From NCBI GenBank assembly GCA_021647945.1, contig JAKITT010000001.1, positions 1 through 64,000 of the forward strand: a DNA stretch of 64,000 nt, written 5' to 3'. The notes under the pieces were generated by a model that did no database searches, was not told the origin of the DNA, and was given only the letters and a program-made list of their open reading frames with translations. Positions within the stretch are counted from its first letter, which is position 1, and the number at the start of each line of letters is the position of its first letter. The position numbers and the translations under genes were made by a program. The stretch comes from Candidatus Polarisedimenticolaceae bacterium. GTDB lineage: Bacteria > Pseudomonadota > Gammaproteobacteria > Chromatiales > Chromatiaceae. Shown here piece by piece: positions 1 through 7,296 of this stretch.

Positions 1-23
1 GCAGTACACCAAACATTGAGCTG

Positions 24-30
24 GTTAGGT
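24..30 (+). other. Possible R' box of a truncated attC site
   Basis: GTTAGGT at this position fits the integron core-site consensus GTTRRRY and is preceded by a CTG as in many attC sites. It lies just upstream of the alcohol dehydrogenase fragment, where the preceding cassette boundary would be expected if the 168-416 region is a cassette. The other half of the site would lie before the window, so the match may be chance. Confidence 0.22.
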
Positions 31-70
31 CTCTCTGTTCATAATCTTTTATCTACTATACCAATTTTTA

Positions 71-145
71 TTTTCCTCCCCCTCTCTCCCCCTCTTCTTT
101 TCTTCTTTCTCCTTTCTTTCCTCTCTCCTTCCCCCCCTTTCCTCC
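71..145. repeat. 75-nt pure polypyrimidine tract
   Basis: Every base from 71 to 145 is C or T, with no exact repeat unit. It sits directly before the gene fragment at 168. Such a mirror-like tract could form triplex DNA, but it could also be an assembly or sequencing artefact near a contig edge. No gene is visible in 1-167. Confidence 0.85.
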
Positions 146-167
146 ATCACTGACAAAGAAAGGGAAG

Positions 168-416
168 TTGATTTTAATTAACACGGGATTGCTAACTAAC
201 TTATTATCAATTACCAAAAGAAATGTGATTTGTGGTGTGGCAGGCGAGAGTAAAGAAGGTTTAGAGTTCCTTAAAAAGTGTATTGAAACAGGAAATTTTG
301 ATGCAGTTATCGACAGAGTTTATCCTTTAGAGAAAACTGCTGAGGCTCACAAATATGTTGATATAGGGCATAAAAAGGGAAATGTAGTTATATCAATGGA
401 GCATAAAGAAACCTAA
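168..416 (+). pseudogene. C-terminal fragment of a zinc-type NAD(P)-dependent alcohol dehydrogenase (MDR family)
   Basis: The 82 residues resemble only the extreme C-terminus of medium-chain dehydrogenases/reductases: a Rossmann-side stretch with CGVAGESKEGLEFLKK, then the family tail with AVIDRVYPLEKTAEAHKYVD and GHKKGNVVIS. The catalytic zinc domain and the nucleotide-binding core are missing, whereas full enzymes are about 320-350 residues. The open frame starts at a TTG behind a GGGAAG stretch, so a short product could be made, but it could not be an active enzyme. Its stop codon lies in the left core box of the split attC-like site, so the fragment behaves as the body of an integron cassette. 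I call it a gene remnant. Confidence 0.6.
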
Positions 417-482
417 TCGGGTAGCCGAGGGTATCTAACCCTCAGCCCCCACAACACCCTGCATGCGGCTCCGCACAGGGCG
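417..482 (-). ncRNA. Group II intron domains V and VI
   Basis: On the minus strand, CGCCCTG pairs with CAGGGTG around an inner GCG/CGC stem (455-482). This gives a domain V with a CGC-type triad as in class IIC introns. It is followed by a second hairpin, GCTGAGGGT/ACCCTCGGC (421-444), as domain VI. The intron 3' end follows directly. The RNA core looks intact even though the protein is broken, so it might still splice if a maturase acts in trans. Confidence 0.6.
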
Positions 483-484
483 TT

Positions 485-1613
485 TCACTTAGAATGGTGA
501 AGCTTGATCCATCCATCACGTAATGCATAAAGCCCCTGGGATTTAAGGTAAGCATTGGATAATGCTTGCTGAATTCCGGGGGTCTTTGAACTACGCCATG
601 GATCTTTGCTGGTAATGCCACACGCAACCGCTGTTTTCACATGCACCCCGAGTCGCATCAGACCTCTTACTTTGGTTCGTGGTTTTCGCCACTGTCGCCA
701 ATAGGCCATTCGAACTCTACGCCTGATCCATTGATCCAGATCGACACAGCGTTGATAGCCACTGGCTATTCCAAAGTAGTTGATCCAGCCGCGTAGATAT
801 TGGCTGATCTTGAAGAGCTGATACCGCTTCACCTGCACGAAGACTCTTTACCAAGATCGTAAAGTCGTCGGCATTGCGGGCAAATTTGTGTCCACGTTTA
901 TCTAGCTCTTTGTCGAGTGGATCGAGCATGATGTTGGCCAGTAAGGGGGATAATGGACCGCCTTGTGGGACACCTTCTCGACTCTCTACGTAGCGTTGGT
1001 TTTCCATTATTCCAGCGCATAGGTGGCGTTTGGTCAACCTTAGAAGACGTTTGTCCTTCACCCTGTAACCAAGGTGTGTCATCAGAAGGGTATGATCCAC
1101 CTGGTCGAAGAATTTTGAGAGATCAACATCTACGGCAAAGCGTCTCTCTTCCTTGATGATGCGCTGTACCTGCTTGATGGCTTGTTGCCCATTTCGGCCC
1201 GGTCGGAAGCCGAAGCTATTGTTTGAGAAACCGGGGTCGAAAATGGGGGTAAGCACTTGGGCTATCGCTTGCTGGATCACGCGGTCTATGACGGTTGGAA
1301 TCCTCAGTTGGCGTTTACTGCCATCGGGTTTATCAATTTCAATGCGCCTGACCGGTGATGGTTTGTACTGACCTGTTTTCAGGTCAGTCATTGCCTTTTT
1401 CCAGCCTCCTGATTGTGCCCAGGCAGGGAACTCATCAATGGTCATACCGTCAATGCCAGCGCCCCCTTTGTTGGCTCGAACACGCTTCCATGCCGCTTGC
1501 AGATTTGCACGCTGTAGCATTTGTCCGAGTAGATTTTCGCTAAAGGCTGGCTTCGGATCAGTACGCTGAATCACGTCGCTACCGGACGGTGTTCGTGCGT
1601 TCAGGTCTGACAA
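485..1613 (-). pseudogene. ltrA: Group II intron reverse transcriptase/maturase, internally deleted and frameshifted
   Basis: The N-terminal frame (1613 to about 840) carries RT blocks: GAGIDGMTIDEF, the RIPTVIDRVIQQA block, FGFRPGRN, VDVDLSKFFDQVDH and GVPQGGPLSPLLANI. The expected FARYADD catalytic motif reads FARNADD, replacing the tyrosine before the two aspartates. Just after VKSLRAGEAV the frame breaks. The neighbouring frame (838-485) resumes with LFKISQYLRGWINYFGI, WIRRRVRMAYWRQW and a typical maturase C-terminus. The thumb/linker that normally joins these segments is missing, so this is a deletion plus a frame change. With both lesions the protein should be non-functional. It lies inside the intron described at 416-2063. 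Confidence 0.85.
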
Positions 1614-2063
1614 GGCTCCTCCTTTATTCTAGTGTTCAGCCCTTCACCCTGTCCCACCCATTACGGTGGGCATTTGGCTACTATGGCCTCTGCTGACTTC
1701 TGCTTAATCACAATGGCAATTGCTCACCACCGCGCTGTCGGTTTACATCGGGTTCGCTCTCCTTTGTTGATGACATCAAAGGAGCCAAGGCATTTCTATA
1801 CCAGAGCCTCACTGGTTTTATACCGATCGCATGTTAAGCAGATCTCCCCAGATAAGAATATGAACTGTCACTGCACTGCTGCATCATTTACGGTGGCCGT
1901 TAGGTCACGTGGCTTCGATGTCTTGTGCCATCTCGCCTTCAGCCTACGCCTCGTATGATGTTTTTGTTCATCAGCTCGCAGCTTCCCCTCATGGGGCCTA
2001 CTGTTGGTGTGTCCGGCTTCCTTCAGACCGCCCCATTAGTTCATGCCCATGCTGGGCGTACAC

Positions 2064-2176
2064 AATAGCAATTGAGAGGGACAAACCTCCGCAGTGTTTA
2101 AATTGTGCATTCCCTTCGGTCATTGTTGCACAATTTAAACACCACTACGGCCTGCCCCTCATTGCTGGCGTTATGC
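2064..2176 (+). other. attC-like recombination site, split by the intron (left core at 411-415)
   Basis: Rejoining 411-415 to 2064 recreates ACCTAAA, close to the left-core consensus RYYYAAC. The right end has GCGTTATGC (2169-2177), close to GTTRRRY. Between them lies a long imperfect inverted repeat. AGCAATTGAG near the left end pairs with CTCATTGCT near the right end with one extra T on the left, like the extrahelical base of attC sites. Perfect 16-bp inner arms follow (2094-2109 and 2127-2142). The total of about 118 nt is within the attC size range. The orientation (conserved core on the right) matches cassettes reading on the plus strand. No integrase gene is in the window. Confidence 0.6.
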
Positions 2177-2229
2177 GTCTGAAAATTCCAGTGGATTGCA
2201 AAAGGCACACGTTGTGCTAACATTCTGGT

Positions 2230-2514
2230 ATGAAATGTTTTGCTTGGAACTCTGAAAAAAATGAAGCCCTAATGAAAGAGAGGGGCGTCTCATTTGAACG
2301 AATCATCTATCTTATTGAAAATGATGGATTACTTGCTGTTATCACACACCCAAATCAAGATAAATACCCGAACCAAAGAATGTTCATAGTGAATGTTGAG
2401 GCATACGCATACTTGGTTCCATTTGTTGAAGATGAAAAGGAAATTTTCTTAAAAACCATTATTCCTAGTCGCAAAGCCACAAAGAAATACCTGGAGGTTA
2501 ATGATGAGCATTAA
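2230..2514 (+). CDS. brnT: BrnT-like toxin of a toxin-antitoxin pair
   Basis: A 94-residue protein with the BrnT layout: an N-terminal CFAWNSEKN (family form FEWDxxKN), then KERGVSFERI, and a C-terminal IIPSRKATKKY matching the family ISARKAT-x(n)-Y ending. BrnT proteins are small ribonucleases of the RelE fold that block translation by cleaving RNA and are neutralised by BrnA. The gene starts 54 nt after the attC-like site. It overlaps the antitoxin gene, which follows it on the same strand, the usual brnT-brnA order. Toxin-antitoxin pairs are common stabilisers of integron cassette arrays. Activity is inferred from family resemblance only. Confidence 0.7.
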   Translation: MKCFAWNSEKNEALMKERGVSFERIIYLIENDGLLAVITHPNQDKYPNQRMFIVNVEAYAYLVPFVEDEKEIFLKTIIPSRKATKKYLEVNDEH

Positions 2515-2824
2515 ATTAGATAAGGAAGAAAAAGAGATATTGGAATCATATGAAAATGATGAGTGGGTTTCTGTCTCTAATCCCGATGAAATTAGTCGCT
2601 ATCAGGCGGCAGCTAAGGCGACATTCAAAAAAAATAAACGGGTGAATATTCGCATTTCTGGCGTAGATCTAGAGTTAATTCAGGAACGAGCTTTAATTGA
2701 AGGTATTCCTTATCAGACATTAATGTCTAGTATTTTGCATAAGTATGTTAATGGGCGACTGACGGATAAAGCCTATAAAATTAAATCAGACTGTCGTGTT
2801 ATTGATAGCTTTAATATGCCGTAA
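2501..2824 (+). CDS. brnA: BrnA/CopG-type antitoxin
   Basis: A 107-residue protein. After an acidic, lysine-rich N-terminus (residues 1-45) it has KKNKRVNIRISGVDLELIQ followed by GIPYQTLMSSILHKYVNGRL, the ribbon-helix-helix signature of CopG-like antitoxins that pair with BrnT-type toxins. It should bind both its toxin and the operon promoter. The start overlaps the toxin gene by 11-14 nt (two adjacent ATG codons at 2501 and 2504), which implies translational coupling. The last ten or so residues (after KSD) are not conserved in what I know of the family. Confidence 0.75.
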   Translation: MMSIKLDKEEKEILESYENDEWVSVSNPDEISRYQAAAKATFKKNKRVNIRISGVDLELIQERALIEGIPYQTLMSSILHKYVNGRLTDKAYKIKSDCRVIDSFNMP

Positions 2825-2845
2825 GCAAGGGGAATAATTAAACTT

Positions 2846-3046
2846 ATGGGGTTTAAAACTGAACCAACGGGATACGCAAAAACGGCTCTTTCTGACCTTC
2901 AAGGCTCATGGGGGAATTTGCGTAGGGCAGTGGTAGAAAGTTTTGGTTTTCCTGGTTCGGATAAGCTGTTATTTCATATTGATGAAGCAATGAGTTGGGA
3001 GGAGGAGATAAGCCTAATTACTCTCTATGTTTGTTTGATACAGTAG
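2846..3046 (+). CDS. Unrecognised short ORF, 66 residues
   Basis: I do not recognise this reading frame. It begins with ATG 22 nt after the antitoxin stop, behind a GGGG-containing stretch, and its N-terminal part (KTEPTGYAKTALSDLQG, then NLRRAVVESFGFP) has plausible protein-like composition. It could be a small cassette gene, the remnant of a larger gene, or non-coding sequence. No transmembrane segment or known motif is visible. Confidence 0.3.
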   Translation: MGFKTEPTGYAKTALSDLQGSWGNLRRAVVESFGFPGSDKLLFHIDEAMSWEEEISLITLYVCLIQ

Positions 3047-3075
3047 CGCACCCAGATTTACCAAACGAGTTTTAG

Positions 3076-3519
3076 ATGAAAAAAGTTGCGCGACCCATTT
3101 TAGCCGGCATGGTGCTGATCACGATCATTTGGCTGTTTATTGGAGATATCACCCCAACACAGCCGCCTTGGTTCAGTGCAGAACAGGTGTCACAAGGGGA
3201 AGAGCTCTATAGTGAACACTGTAGTAGCTGCCATGGTGTACATGCTGAGGGGGCTAAATCTTGGAGAACACCCGATGAGAATGGCCACTTACCGCCACCA
3301 CCCTTGGACGGTGCCGCTCATACCTGGCACCACCCAAAATCATTTTTGCAGCAGACTATTCTGGAGGGTGGGGCCAAACTAGGTGGCGTAATGCCGCCAT
3401 TTGCAGACAAACTGTCAGCAGATGAGGTGGATGCCGTCATTGCATGGATTCAGTCACTCTGGCCGACCGATATCTACTATAGCTGGAGCAAACGAGAGCA
3501 AAAAAGGGCAAACCAGTAG
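3076..3519 (+). CDS. Membrane-anchored monohaem cytochrome c
   Basis: 147 residues. Residues 7-23 form one hydrophobic helix that is either an uncleaved signal anchor or a signal peptide. A class I cytochrome c domain follows, with haem-binding CSSCHG (residues 49-54) and a candidate methionine ligand in GGVMPPFADKLS (about 107-118). The closing helix has EVDAVIAWIQSLW. It should carry electrons on the periplasmic side of the inner membrane. The partner is not evident; a small membrane protein gene follows 88 nt later. There is no signature of a specific oxidase subunit. Confidence 0.8.
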   Translation: MKKVARPILAGMVLITIIWLFIGDITPTQPPWFSAEQVSQGEELYSEHCSSCHGVHAEGAKSWRTPDENGHLPPPPLDGAAHTWHHPKSFLQQTILEGGAKLGGVMPPFADKLSADEVDAVIAWIQSLWPTDIYYSWSKREQKRANQ

Positions 3520-3607
3520 CGAATGGGAAGAGGCACGGTCTCTCTAGATTCACCATCAAAAATCGCGCATGTCCCGATGAAACGCGGTGTGTCACAGAGG
3601 ATGTGAA

Positions 3608-3907
3608 ATGAGCTTTAACATTGCAGCACTCCCAATCCTAATTCTTGCCGTAGTGGGTGCGGGATCAATGTTTTGGGTGATGAAGGTACTGTCTAATGAG
3701 GTCTCCCATGAAAAGCTGAATAATGTGGAAGAGTTAAGTAAGTTATGGAAGACAAGCTTTCCACCCTCATCCGTTCTGACAGAACGGGGGCTAAAAATAC
3801 AATTTAGATATCGTCTCTTTATCATCCTCTTAATTATTGGCACAGGTGTTATGGGATATTTTCTAACTGGCTTTAGCCTTTCACCAATAGCCTATTGTGC
3901 TGAATGA
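3608..3907 (+). CDS. Small two-helix inner-membrane protein
   Basis: I chose ATG 3608 because a GAGG element (3597-3600) sits at normal spacing. An in-frame start at 3587 would add seven residues ahead of the hydrophobic segment. The 99-residue product has one hydrophobic helix near residues 4-24, a charged middle containing EELSKLWKTSFPP, and a second helix near 65-88. No known family is recognised. It follows the cytochrome at 3076-3519 on the same strand and could be its membrane partner, but that is inference. Confidence 0.55.
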   Translation: MSFNIAALPILILAVVGAGSMFWVMKVLSNEVSHEKLNNVEELSKLWKTSFPPSSVLTERGLKIQFRYRLFIILLIIGTGVMGYFLTGFSLSPIAYCAE

Positions 3908-4265
3908 GAAGGCCAACTCACACTGCCCGACTATCAACGCAAGTAGGCGCAACCATTACAAACTGAGGTGGTTGCAAGCGTGACTAAACAACCGTAGGTC
4001 CGGACAGTGCATCCAAACCGTGCGCTTGAAAGCGCACCTACAGTCAATCATGCCTCAATCAATGGTATCGGAGTAATCGATTGGGCTCCCTTGATAGCAA
4101 TGCCAAAACCAAAATGAAATAGGGTCAGGTTCTTGAAATCTACATTTCAAGAACCTGACCCTAGGATTTTCATCCCGTACTACAATCGGTTCTCCTCAGG
4201 CAGTTATGCTACTGGCTGAGTGATCATAGTAGGAACAAATGACGGTTACAGGGTGCTGGTTCCCT
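3908..4265. other. Gene-free interval with hairpins
   Basis: No credible gene on either strand. It holds a short hairpin GTGCGCTT/AAGCGCAC (4020-4037) flanked by GTAGGT and ACCTAC, and the long perfect palindrome described separately. It separates a plus-strand gene pair from a convergent minus-strand cytochrome gene. Confidence 0.7.
4120..4163. repeat. Perfect 20-bp inverted repeat with 4-nt loop (REP-like)
   Basis: Arms 4120-4139 and 4144-4163 (starting TAGGGTCAGGTTCTTG) are exact reverse complements around CTAC. There is no following T-run, so it is not a classic terminator. It lies between two convergent transcription units and may block both. Similar 'GGGTCAGGTTC' hairpins accompany REP-associated IS200-like transposases elsewhere, but no such gene is here. 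Confidence 0.85.
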
Positions 4266-5237
4266 TTAGTTCCATCCCTGTAATACCCAGTTTTCCCACA
4301 TAGGCCGATCCTTAGAGTCTGGAACATACCCACTATCAAGGCTATGGCAGAATACACACTTCACTGTGAGAGATCGTTCCCTTGATAGATAGAGATTCAT
4401 CCCTTCTATACCACCATATGCATGTCTGACACGACCCGATCCTTGGTGACAGGGTGAGCAGCCTTCGCCGCCAGCCACTTTGGTGTTGGTCAGTTGATGA
4501 TAGGGTGGACGGTCAAGTGGGTTGGCTCTCCAAACTTGCTCCCCAGTTTGACTATCAGTTACATAGCCACCTACCGTCGGGGTATGGGTTAGGCGATCAT
4601 TGGTGAGATTATTGTAATCAAACCCAGGTCGTCCACCGTTACGACCGAGCACGTTTGGCCAGCTATGTGGCCCCAGCGGCCCGCCAGCAGGATTGCTCCA
4701 TGAGTAGACATCCCTGGCCACTGTTTTGGCCATGTGGCAGCGGTCACAACCCCATCGGGTGATTTTAATCTGGCGTGCGGCAACGGCTCCATCTGCATCT
4801 GAGATCGTCAGGGTGACGGCCCTGGGCAAGAGAGAAGCTCCCTCTGAGTCTTTTTCACCGGGTTTGAACAACTCTCCACCAACACTGGCTTCAGTGACCA
4901 CAAATGCCCCTCTATAGATACCATCTTCCCCAAGATGCTCCTCCATCAGACCTTCCACAGGCTCTGCAAGGCCTTCAACTGAAAACGTCAGATAAGATGA
5001 GCTACCGCTGTATCCTTCAAGGGAAAAACCGACGGAAATATCATGTCCATCCATCGGCCAGAGATTTGGATTCACCCCCAGCCACTCATAACGTGCGGCA
5101 CTGTAGACCCAAAAATAGGGGTCCAGATTATACATACTCTTATCAGTATCGATGATGGGTGGCTGCGCCCGCGCTCCGCTCATTGCAAACACGAGACCAA
5201 GCAGCGCAAAGTTGATAATGGGGATAAATCGTTTCAT
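4266..5237 (-). CDS. Periplasmic triheme cytochrome c
   Basis: The start at 5237 is chosen because it gives a clean signal peptide (MKRFIPIINFALLGLV... ending SGARA) and has AAGGAG nine nt upstream. A further in-frame ATG at 5285 would add 16 charged residues in front. The mature protein (about 300 residues) has an N-terminal half without haem sites that looks like a beta-rich, Ig-like domain (VTLTISDADGAVAARQIKI). A C-terminal half with three haem motifs follows: CDRCH, CSPCH and CVFCH. Many prolines and aromatics separate the sites, unlike the compact c7 modules at the other end of the window. The electron partner is unknown; the gene stands alone between repeat-rich gaps. Confidence 0.75.
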   Translation of the reverse strand: MKRFIPIINFALLGLVFAMSGARAQPPIIDTDKSMYNLDPYFWVYSAARYEWLGVNPNLWPMDGHDISVGFSLEGYSGSSSYLTFSVEGLAEPVEGLMEEHLGEDGIYRGAFVVTEASVGGELFKPGEKDSEGASLLPRAVTLTISDADGAVAARQIKITRWGCDRCHMAKTVARDVYSWSNPAGGPLGPHSWPNVLGRNGGRPGFDYNNLTNDRLTHTPTVGGYVTDSQTGEQVWRANPLDRPPYHQLTNTKVAGGEGCSPCHQGSGRVRHAYGGIEGMNLYLSRERSLTVKCVFCHSLDSGYVPDSKDRPMWENWVLQGWN

Positions 5238-5470
5238 TCCATATTGCTCCTTTATTTTCTTACGTAGTGCCATCAAGCTGGACACTTATCTCGAAAATAA
5301 GTCGATCAAACCAGCAAGTCAAGATATCTCAGATTATGCCAGCCATTTGAGGAAGTATTATCCTTAGCCTAACAACAGAGGCATATTTAACCTCAAACTA
5401 TGAGAGGGCCACACCAAAGACTTTGATCCCTTCTGTTAGAGCTTCCAAACACGAAAATACAAACTAAAGT

Positions 5471-5500
5471 TATATAGGGCAATATAGGGCAATATAGGGT
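5471..5500. repeat. Three tandem copies of a 10-bp unit (AATATAGGGC)
   Basis: TATATAGGGC, AATATAGGGC and AATATAGGGT stand head to tail directly before the left arm of the interrupted hairpin element. No gene is involved. Confidence 0.85.
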
Positions 5501-5810
5501 GCCTCTATTAATTCATGGATGAGCAGCTTGAACCCATAATTCCCAATGGCAGCGTCGCTAAGTGCTTGCAATAGAGCAACTATTACAAGCACTTAGCACC
5601 TTGCTCTTGAAAATCATGAAAGGGGTATCCACTCCATTGGCCTAATAGGGTAGGTGCACATTCATGTGCATGTTTGCAGGTTCGGCTGGTCGCATAAATG
5701 CGACCCTACACGAGCATGAAAGTATCTGGAGTGGAAAAAGGCCAATGAAGTGGATACCCCCTTATTATGATCTCAATCTGTCTCACCCAGAATTAATAGA
5801 GGTGCCCTTT
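5497..5810. repeat. Short hairpin element split by a 258-bp insert
   Basis: The left part, 5497-5532, carries the arm CCTCTATTAATTCA, the loop TGGATGAGCAGCT and the start of the right arm. The rest of the right arm, AATTAATAGAGG, appears only at 5791-5802. An intact relative with the same 13-nt loop sits at 16165-16215. The insert (about 5533-5790) contains another hairpin (arms 5557-5574 and 5580-5597, one mismatch) and copy A of the palindromic element. This explains the gap between the cytochrome gene and gnd. Confidence 0.75.
5622..5760 (+). repeat. Palindromic element family 1, copy A (long form)
   Basis: 139 bp bounded by terminal inverted repeats GGGGTATCCACTCCATTGGC and the complement of GGGGTATCCACTTCATTGGC. 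Inside are two further hairpins: GTGCACATTCATGTGCA and GGTCGCATAAATGCGACC. It has no ORF. Structure and copy number fit a MITE-like or REP-composite element. Other copies are at 17403, 22448 and 41888. Confidence 0.85.
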
Positions 5811-5844
5811 AGTCAGTGATCTCAACAATAGAGCGGAGCATCAA

Positions 5845-7293
5845 ATGAATAGTGCGGATATCGGCCTGATTGGGCTGGCAGTTATGGGGCAAAACCTGGC
5901 CCTGAATATCAATGATCATGGTTATAAAGTTGTCGCCTACAACCGTTCCACGCAGAAGGTGGATGATTTCCTAAACGGCGCTGCCAAAAGGAGTGAGATC
6001 GTCGGCGCTTACTCACCCGCTGAGCTGGCTGCCAAACTGCAAACGCCCCGCAAGATTATCCTGATGGTGCGCGCAGGCGAGGCGGTCGACCAGACCATCG
6101 AAGCACTGCTGCCGCATCTGCAACAGGGTGACATCATCATTGATGGTGGAAACTCTCACTTTCCCGACACTGACCGACGTACGGCTGAACTGGCAAAACA
6201 GGGCATCCATTTTCTCGGCTGTGGCATCTCGGGCGGTGAGGAGGGGGCAAGAAATGGCCCGTCAATCATGCCCGGTGGCAACCCTGAGGGGTGGCCAGCG
6301 CTCAAGCCGATCTTCCAGGCGATTGCCGCTAAGGTCGATGATCAGGCCTGCTGCCAGTGGGTGGGGGAAGGGGGTGCAGGCCACTATGTAAAGATGGTTC
6401 ACAACGGCATTGAGTATGGCGATATGCAGTTGATCTGCGAGGCCTATCACCTGATGCGCACGGGGCTTGGCCAGACGATTGATGAGACACAGAAGGTCTT
6501 CAGCCGTTGGAACCAGGGGGTACTCGACTCCTATCTGATTGAGATCACTGCGGACATTCTCGGTTTTACAGATGAGCAGGGGAACGCCATAGTCGAGCAG
6601 ATTCTCGACAGCGCCGGACAGAAAGGCACCGGCAAGTGGACTGGCATTAGCGCGCTGGAGTTGGGTGCGCCACTCACGCTGATCGGGGAGGCAGTATTCG
6701 CTCGTTTTCTCTCCGCCCTGAATGATGAACGCCGCCGTGCCGCACCACAGTTCGTTAGTGAGGGCTCACCTTTTGATGGTGACAGCGCATCAATCATCGA
6801 CGATATCCACGATGCCCTCTACGCCTCCAAGATCATCTCCTACGCCCAGGGGTATATGCTGATGCGTGAGGCGGCAAAAGCCTACGGCTGGCAACTCAGT
6901 TTTGGTGATATCGCACTGATGTGGCGTGGCGGCTGCATCATCCGCAGCGTTTTTCTTGCGGATATCAAACGGGCCTTTGATGACAACCCACAGTTGGATA
7001 ATCTGCTACTGGCCCCCTTCTTCACCGAGGCGATCAAAAAGGCCGAGCCTGGCTGGCGCCGGGCGGTGATGTTTGGTATTCAGCAGGGCATCCCGATGCC
7101 CGCCTTTAGCTCCGCCCTCGCCTTCTTTGATGGCTATCGCTGTGAATGCTTGCCTGCCAATCTGTTGCAGGCACAGCGCGACTACTTTGGTGCGCATATG
7201 TATGAGCGCATCGACCAGCCACGTGGTCAGTTTTTCCATACCGATTGGATCGGCTCTGGCGCGGCGGCCTCCTCCAGCACCTATCAGGTATAG
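5845..7293 (+). CDS. gnd: 6-phosphogluconate dehydrogenase, decarboxylating
   Basis: 482 residues, the full length of the bacterial enzyme, which oxidises 6-phosphogluconate to ribulose 5-phosphate with release of CO2 and NADPH. The N-terminal nucleotide site reads GLIGLAVMGQNLALNI. Substrate and catalytic motifs are IIDGGNSHFPDT, GCGISGGEEGARNGPSIMPGG and HYVKMVHNGIEYGDMQLI (catalytic lysine). The C-terminal tail ends FHTDWIGSGAAASSSTYQV, as in the homodimeric form. It is the first gene of a gnd-zwf-pgl operon; zwf starts 3 nt after its stop. The operon runs backwards relative to pathway order. Expression probably starts in the repeat-rich gap upstream, where I see no convincing promoter. 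Confidence 0.97.
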   Translation: MNSADIGLIGLAVMGQNLALNINDHGYKVVAYNRSTQKVDDFLNGAAKRSEIVGAYSPAELAAKLQTPRKIILMVRAGEAVDQTIEALLPHLQQGDIIIDGGNSHFPDTDRRTAELAKQGIHFLGCGISGGEEGARNGPSIMPGGNPEGWPALKPIFQAIAAKVDDQACCQWVGEGGAGHYVKMVHNGIEYGDMQLICEAYHLMRTGLGQTIDETQKVFSRWNQGVLDSYLIEITADILGFTDEQGNAIVEQILDSAGQKGTGKWTGISALELGAPLTLIGEAVFARFLSALNDERRRAAPQFVSEGSPFDGDSASIIDDIHDALYASKIISYAQGYMLMREAAKAYGWQLSFGDIALMWRGGCIIRSVFLADIKRAFDDNPQLDNLLLAPFFTEAIKKAEPGWRRAVMFGIQQGIPMPAFSSALAFFDGYRCECLPANLLQAQRDYFGAHMYERIDQPRGQFFHTDWIGSGAAASSSTYQV

Positions 7294-7296
7294 ATC

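Larger units (their letters stand above)
416..2063 (-). mobile_element. Group IIC-type intron, with decayed ORF
   Basis: On the minus strand the element begins GTGTACGCCCAGCATGGGC at 2063, matching the group II 5' boundary (GUGYG-like) and its first hairpin. It ends CTACCCGAT at 416, matching the AY 3' boundary. Between them are about 450 nt of 5' structural domains without a gene (1614-2063), the maturase ORF (485-1613), and domain V/VI hairpins (417-482). The insertion splits an inverted-repeat site resembling an integron attC, the known target of the group IIC-attC class, which inserts into the bottom strand. The orientation agrees with that. Exact boundaries are inferred from consensus and could shift by 1-2 nt. 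Confidence 0.8.

Noticed and set aside
1632-2220. Plus-strand frames of about 100 residues between the maturase and the attC-like site
   Set aside because: They cover the structural 5' domains of the intron and the palindrome, and show no protein-like pattern.
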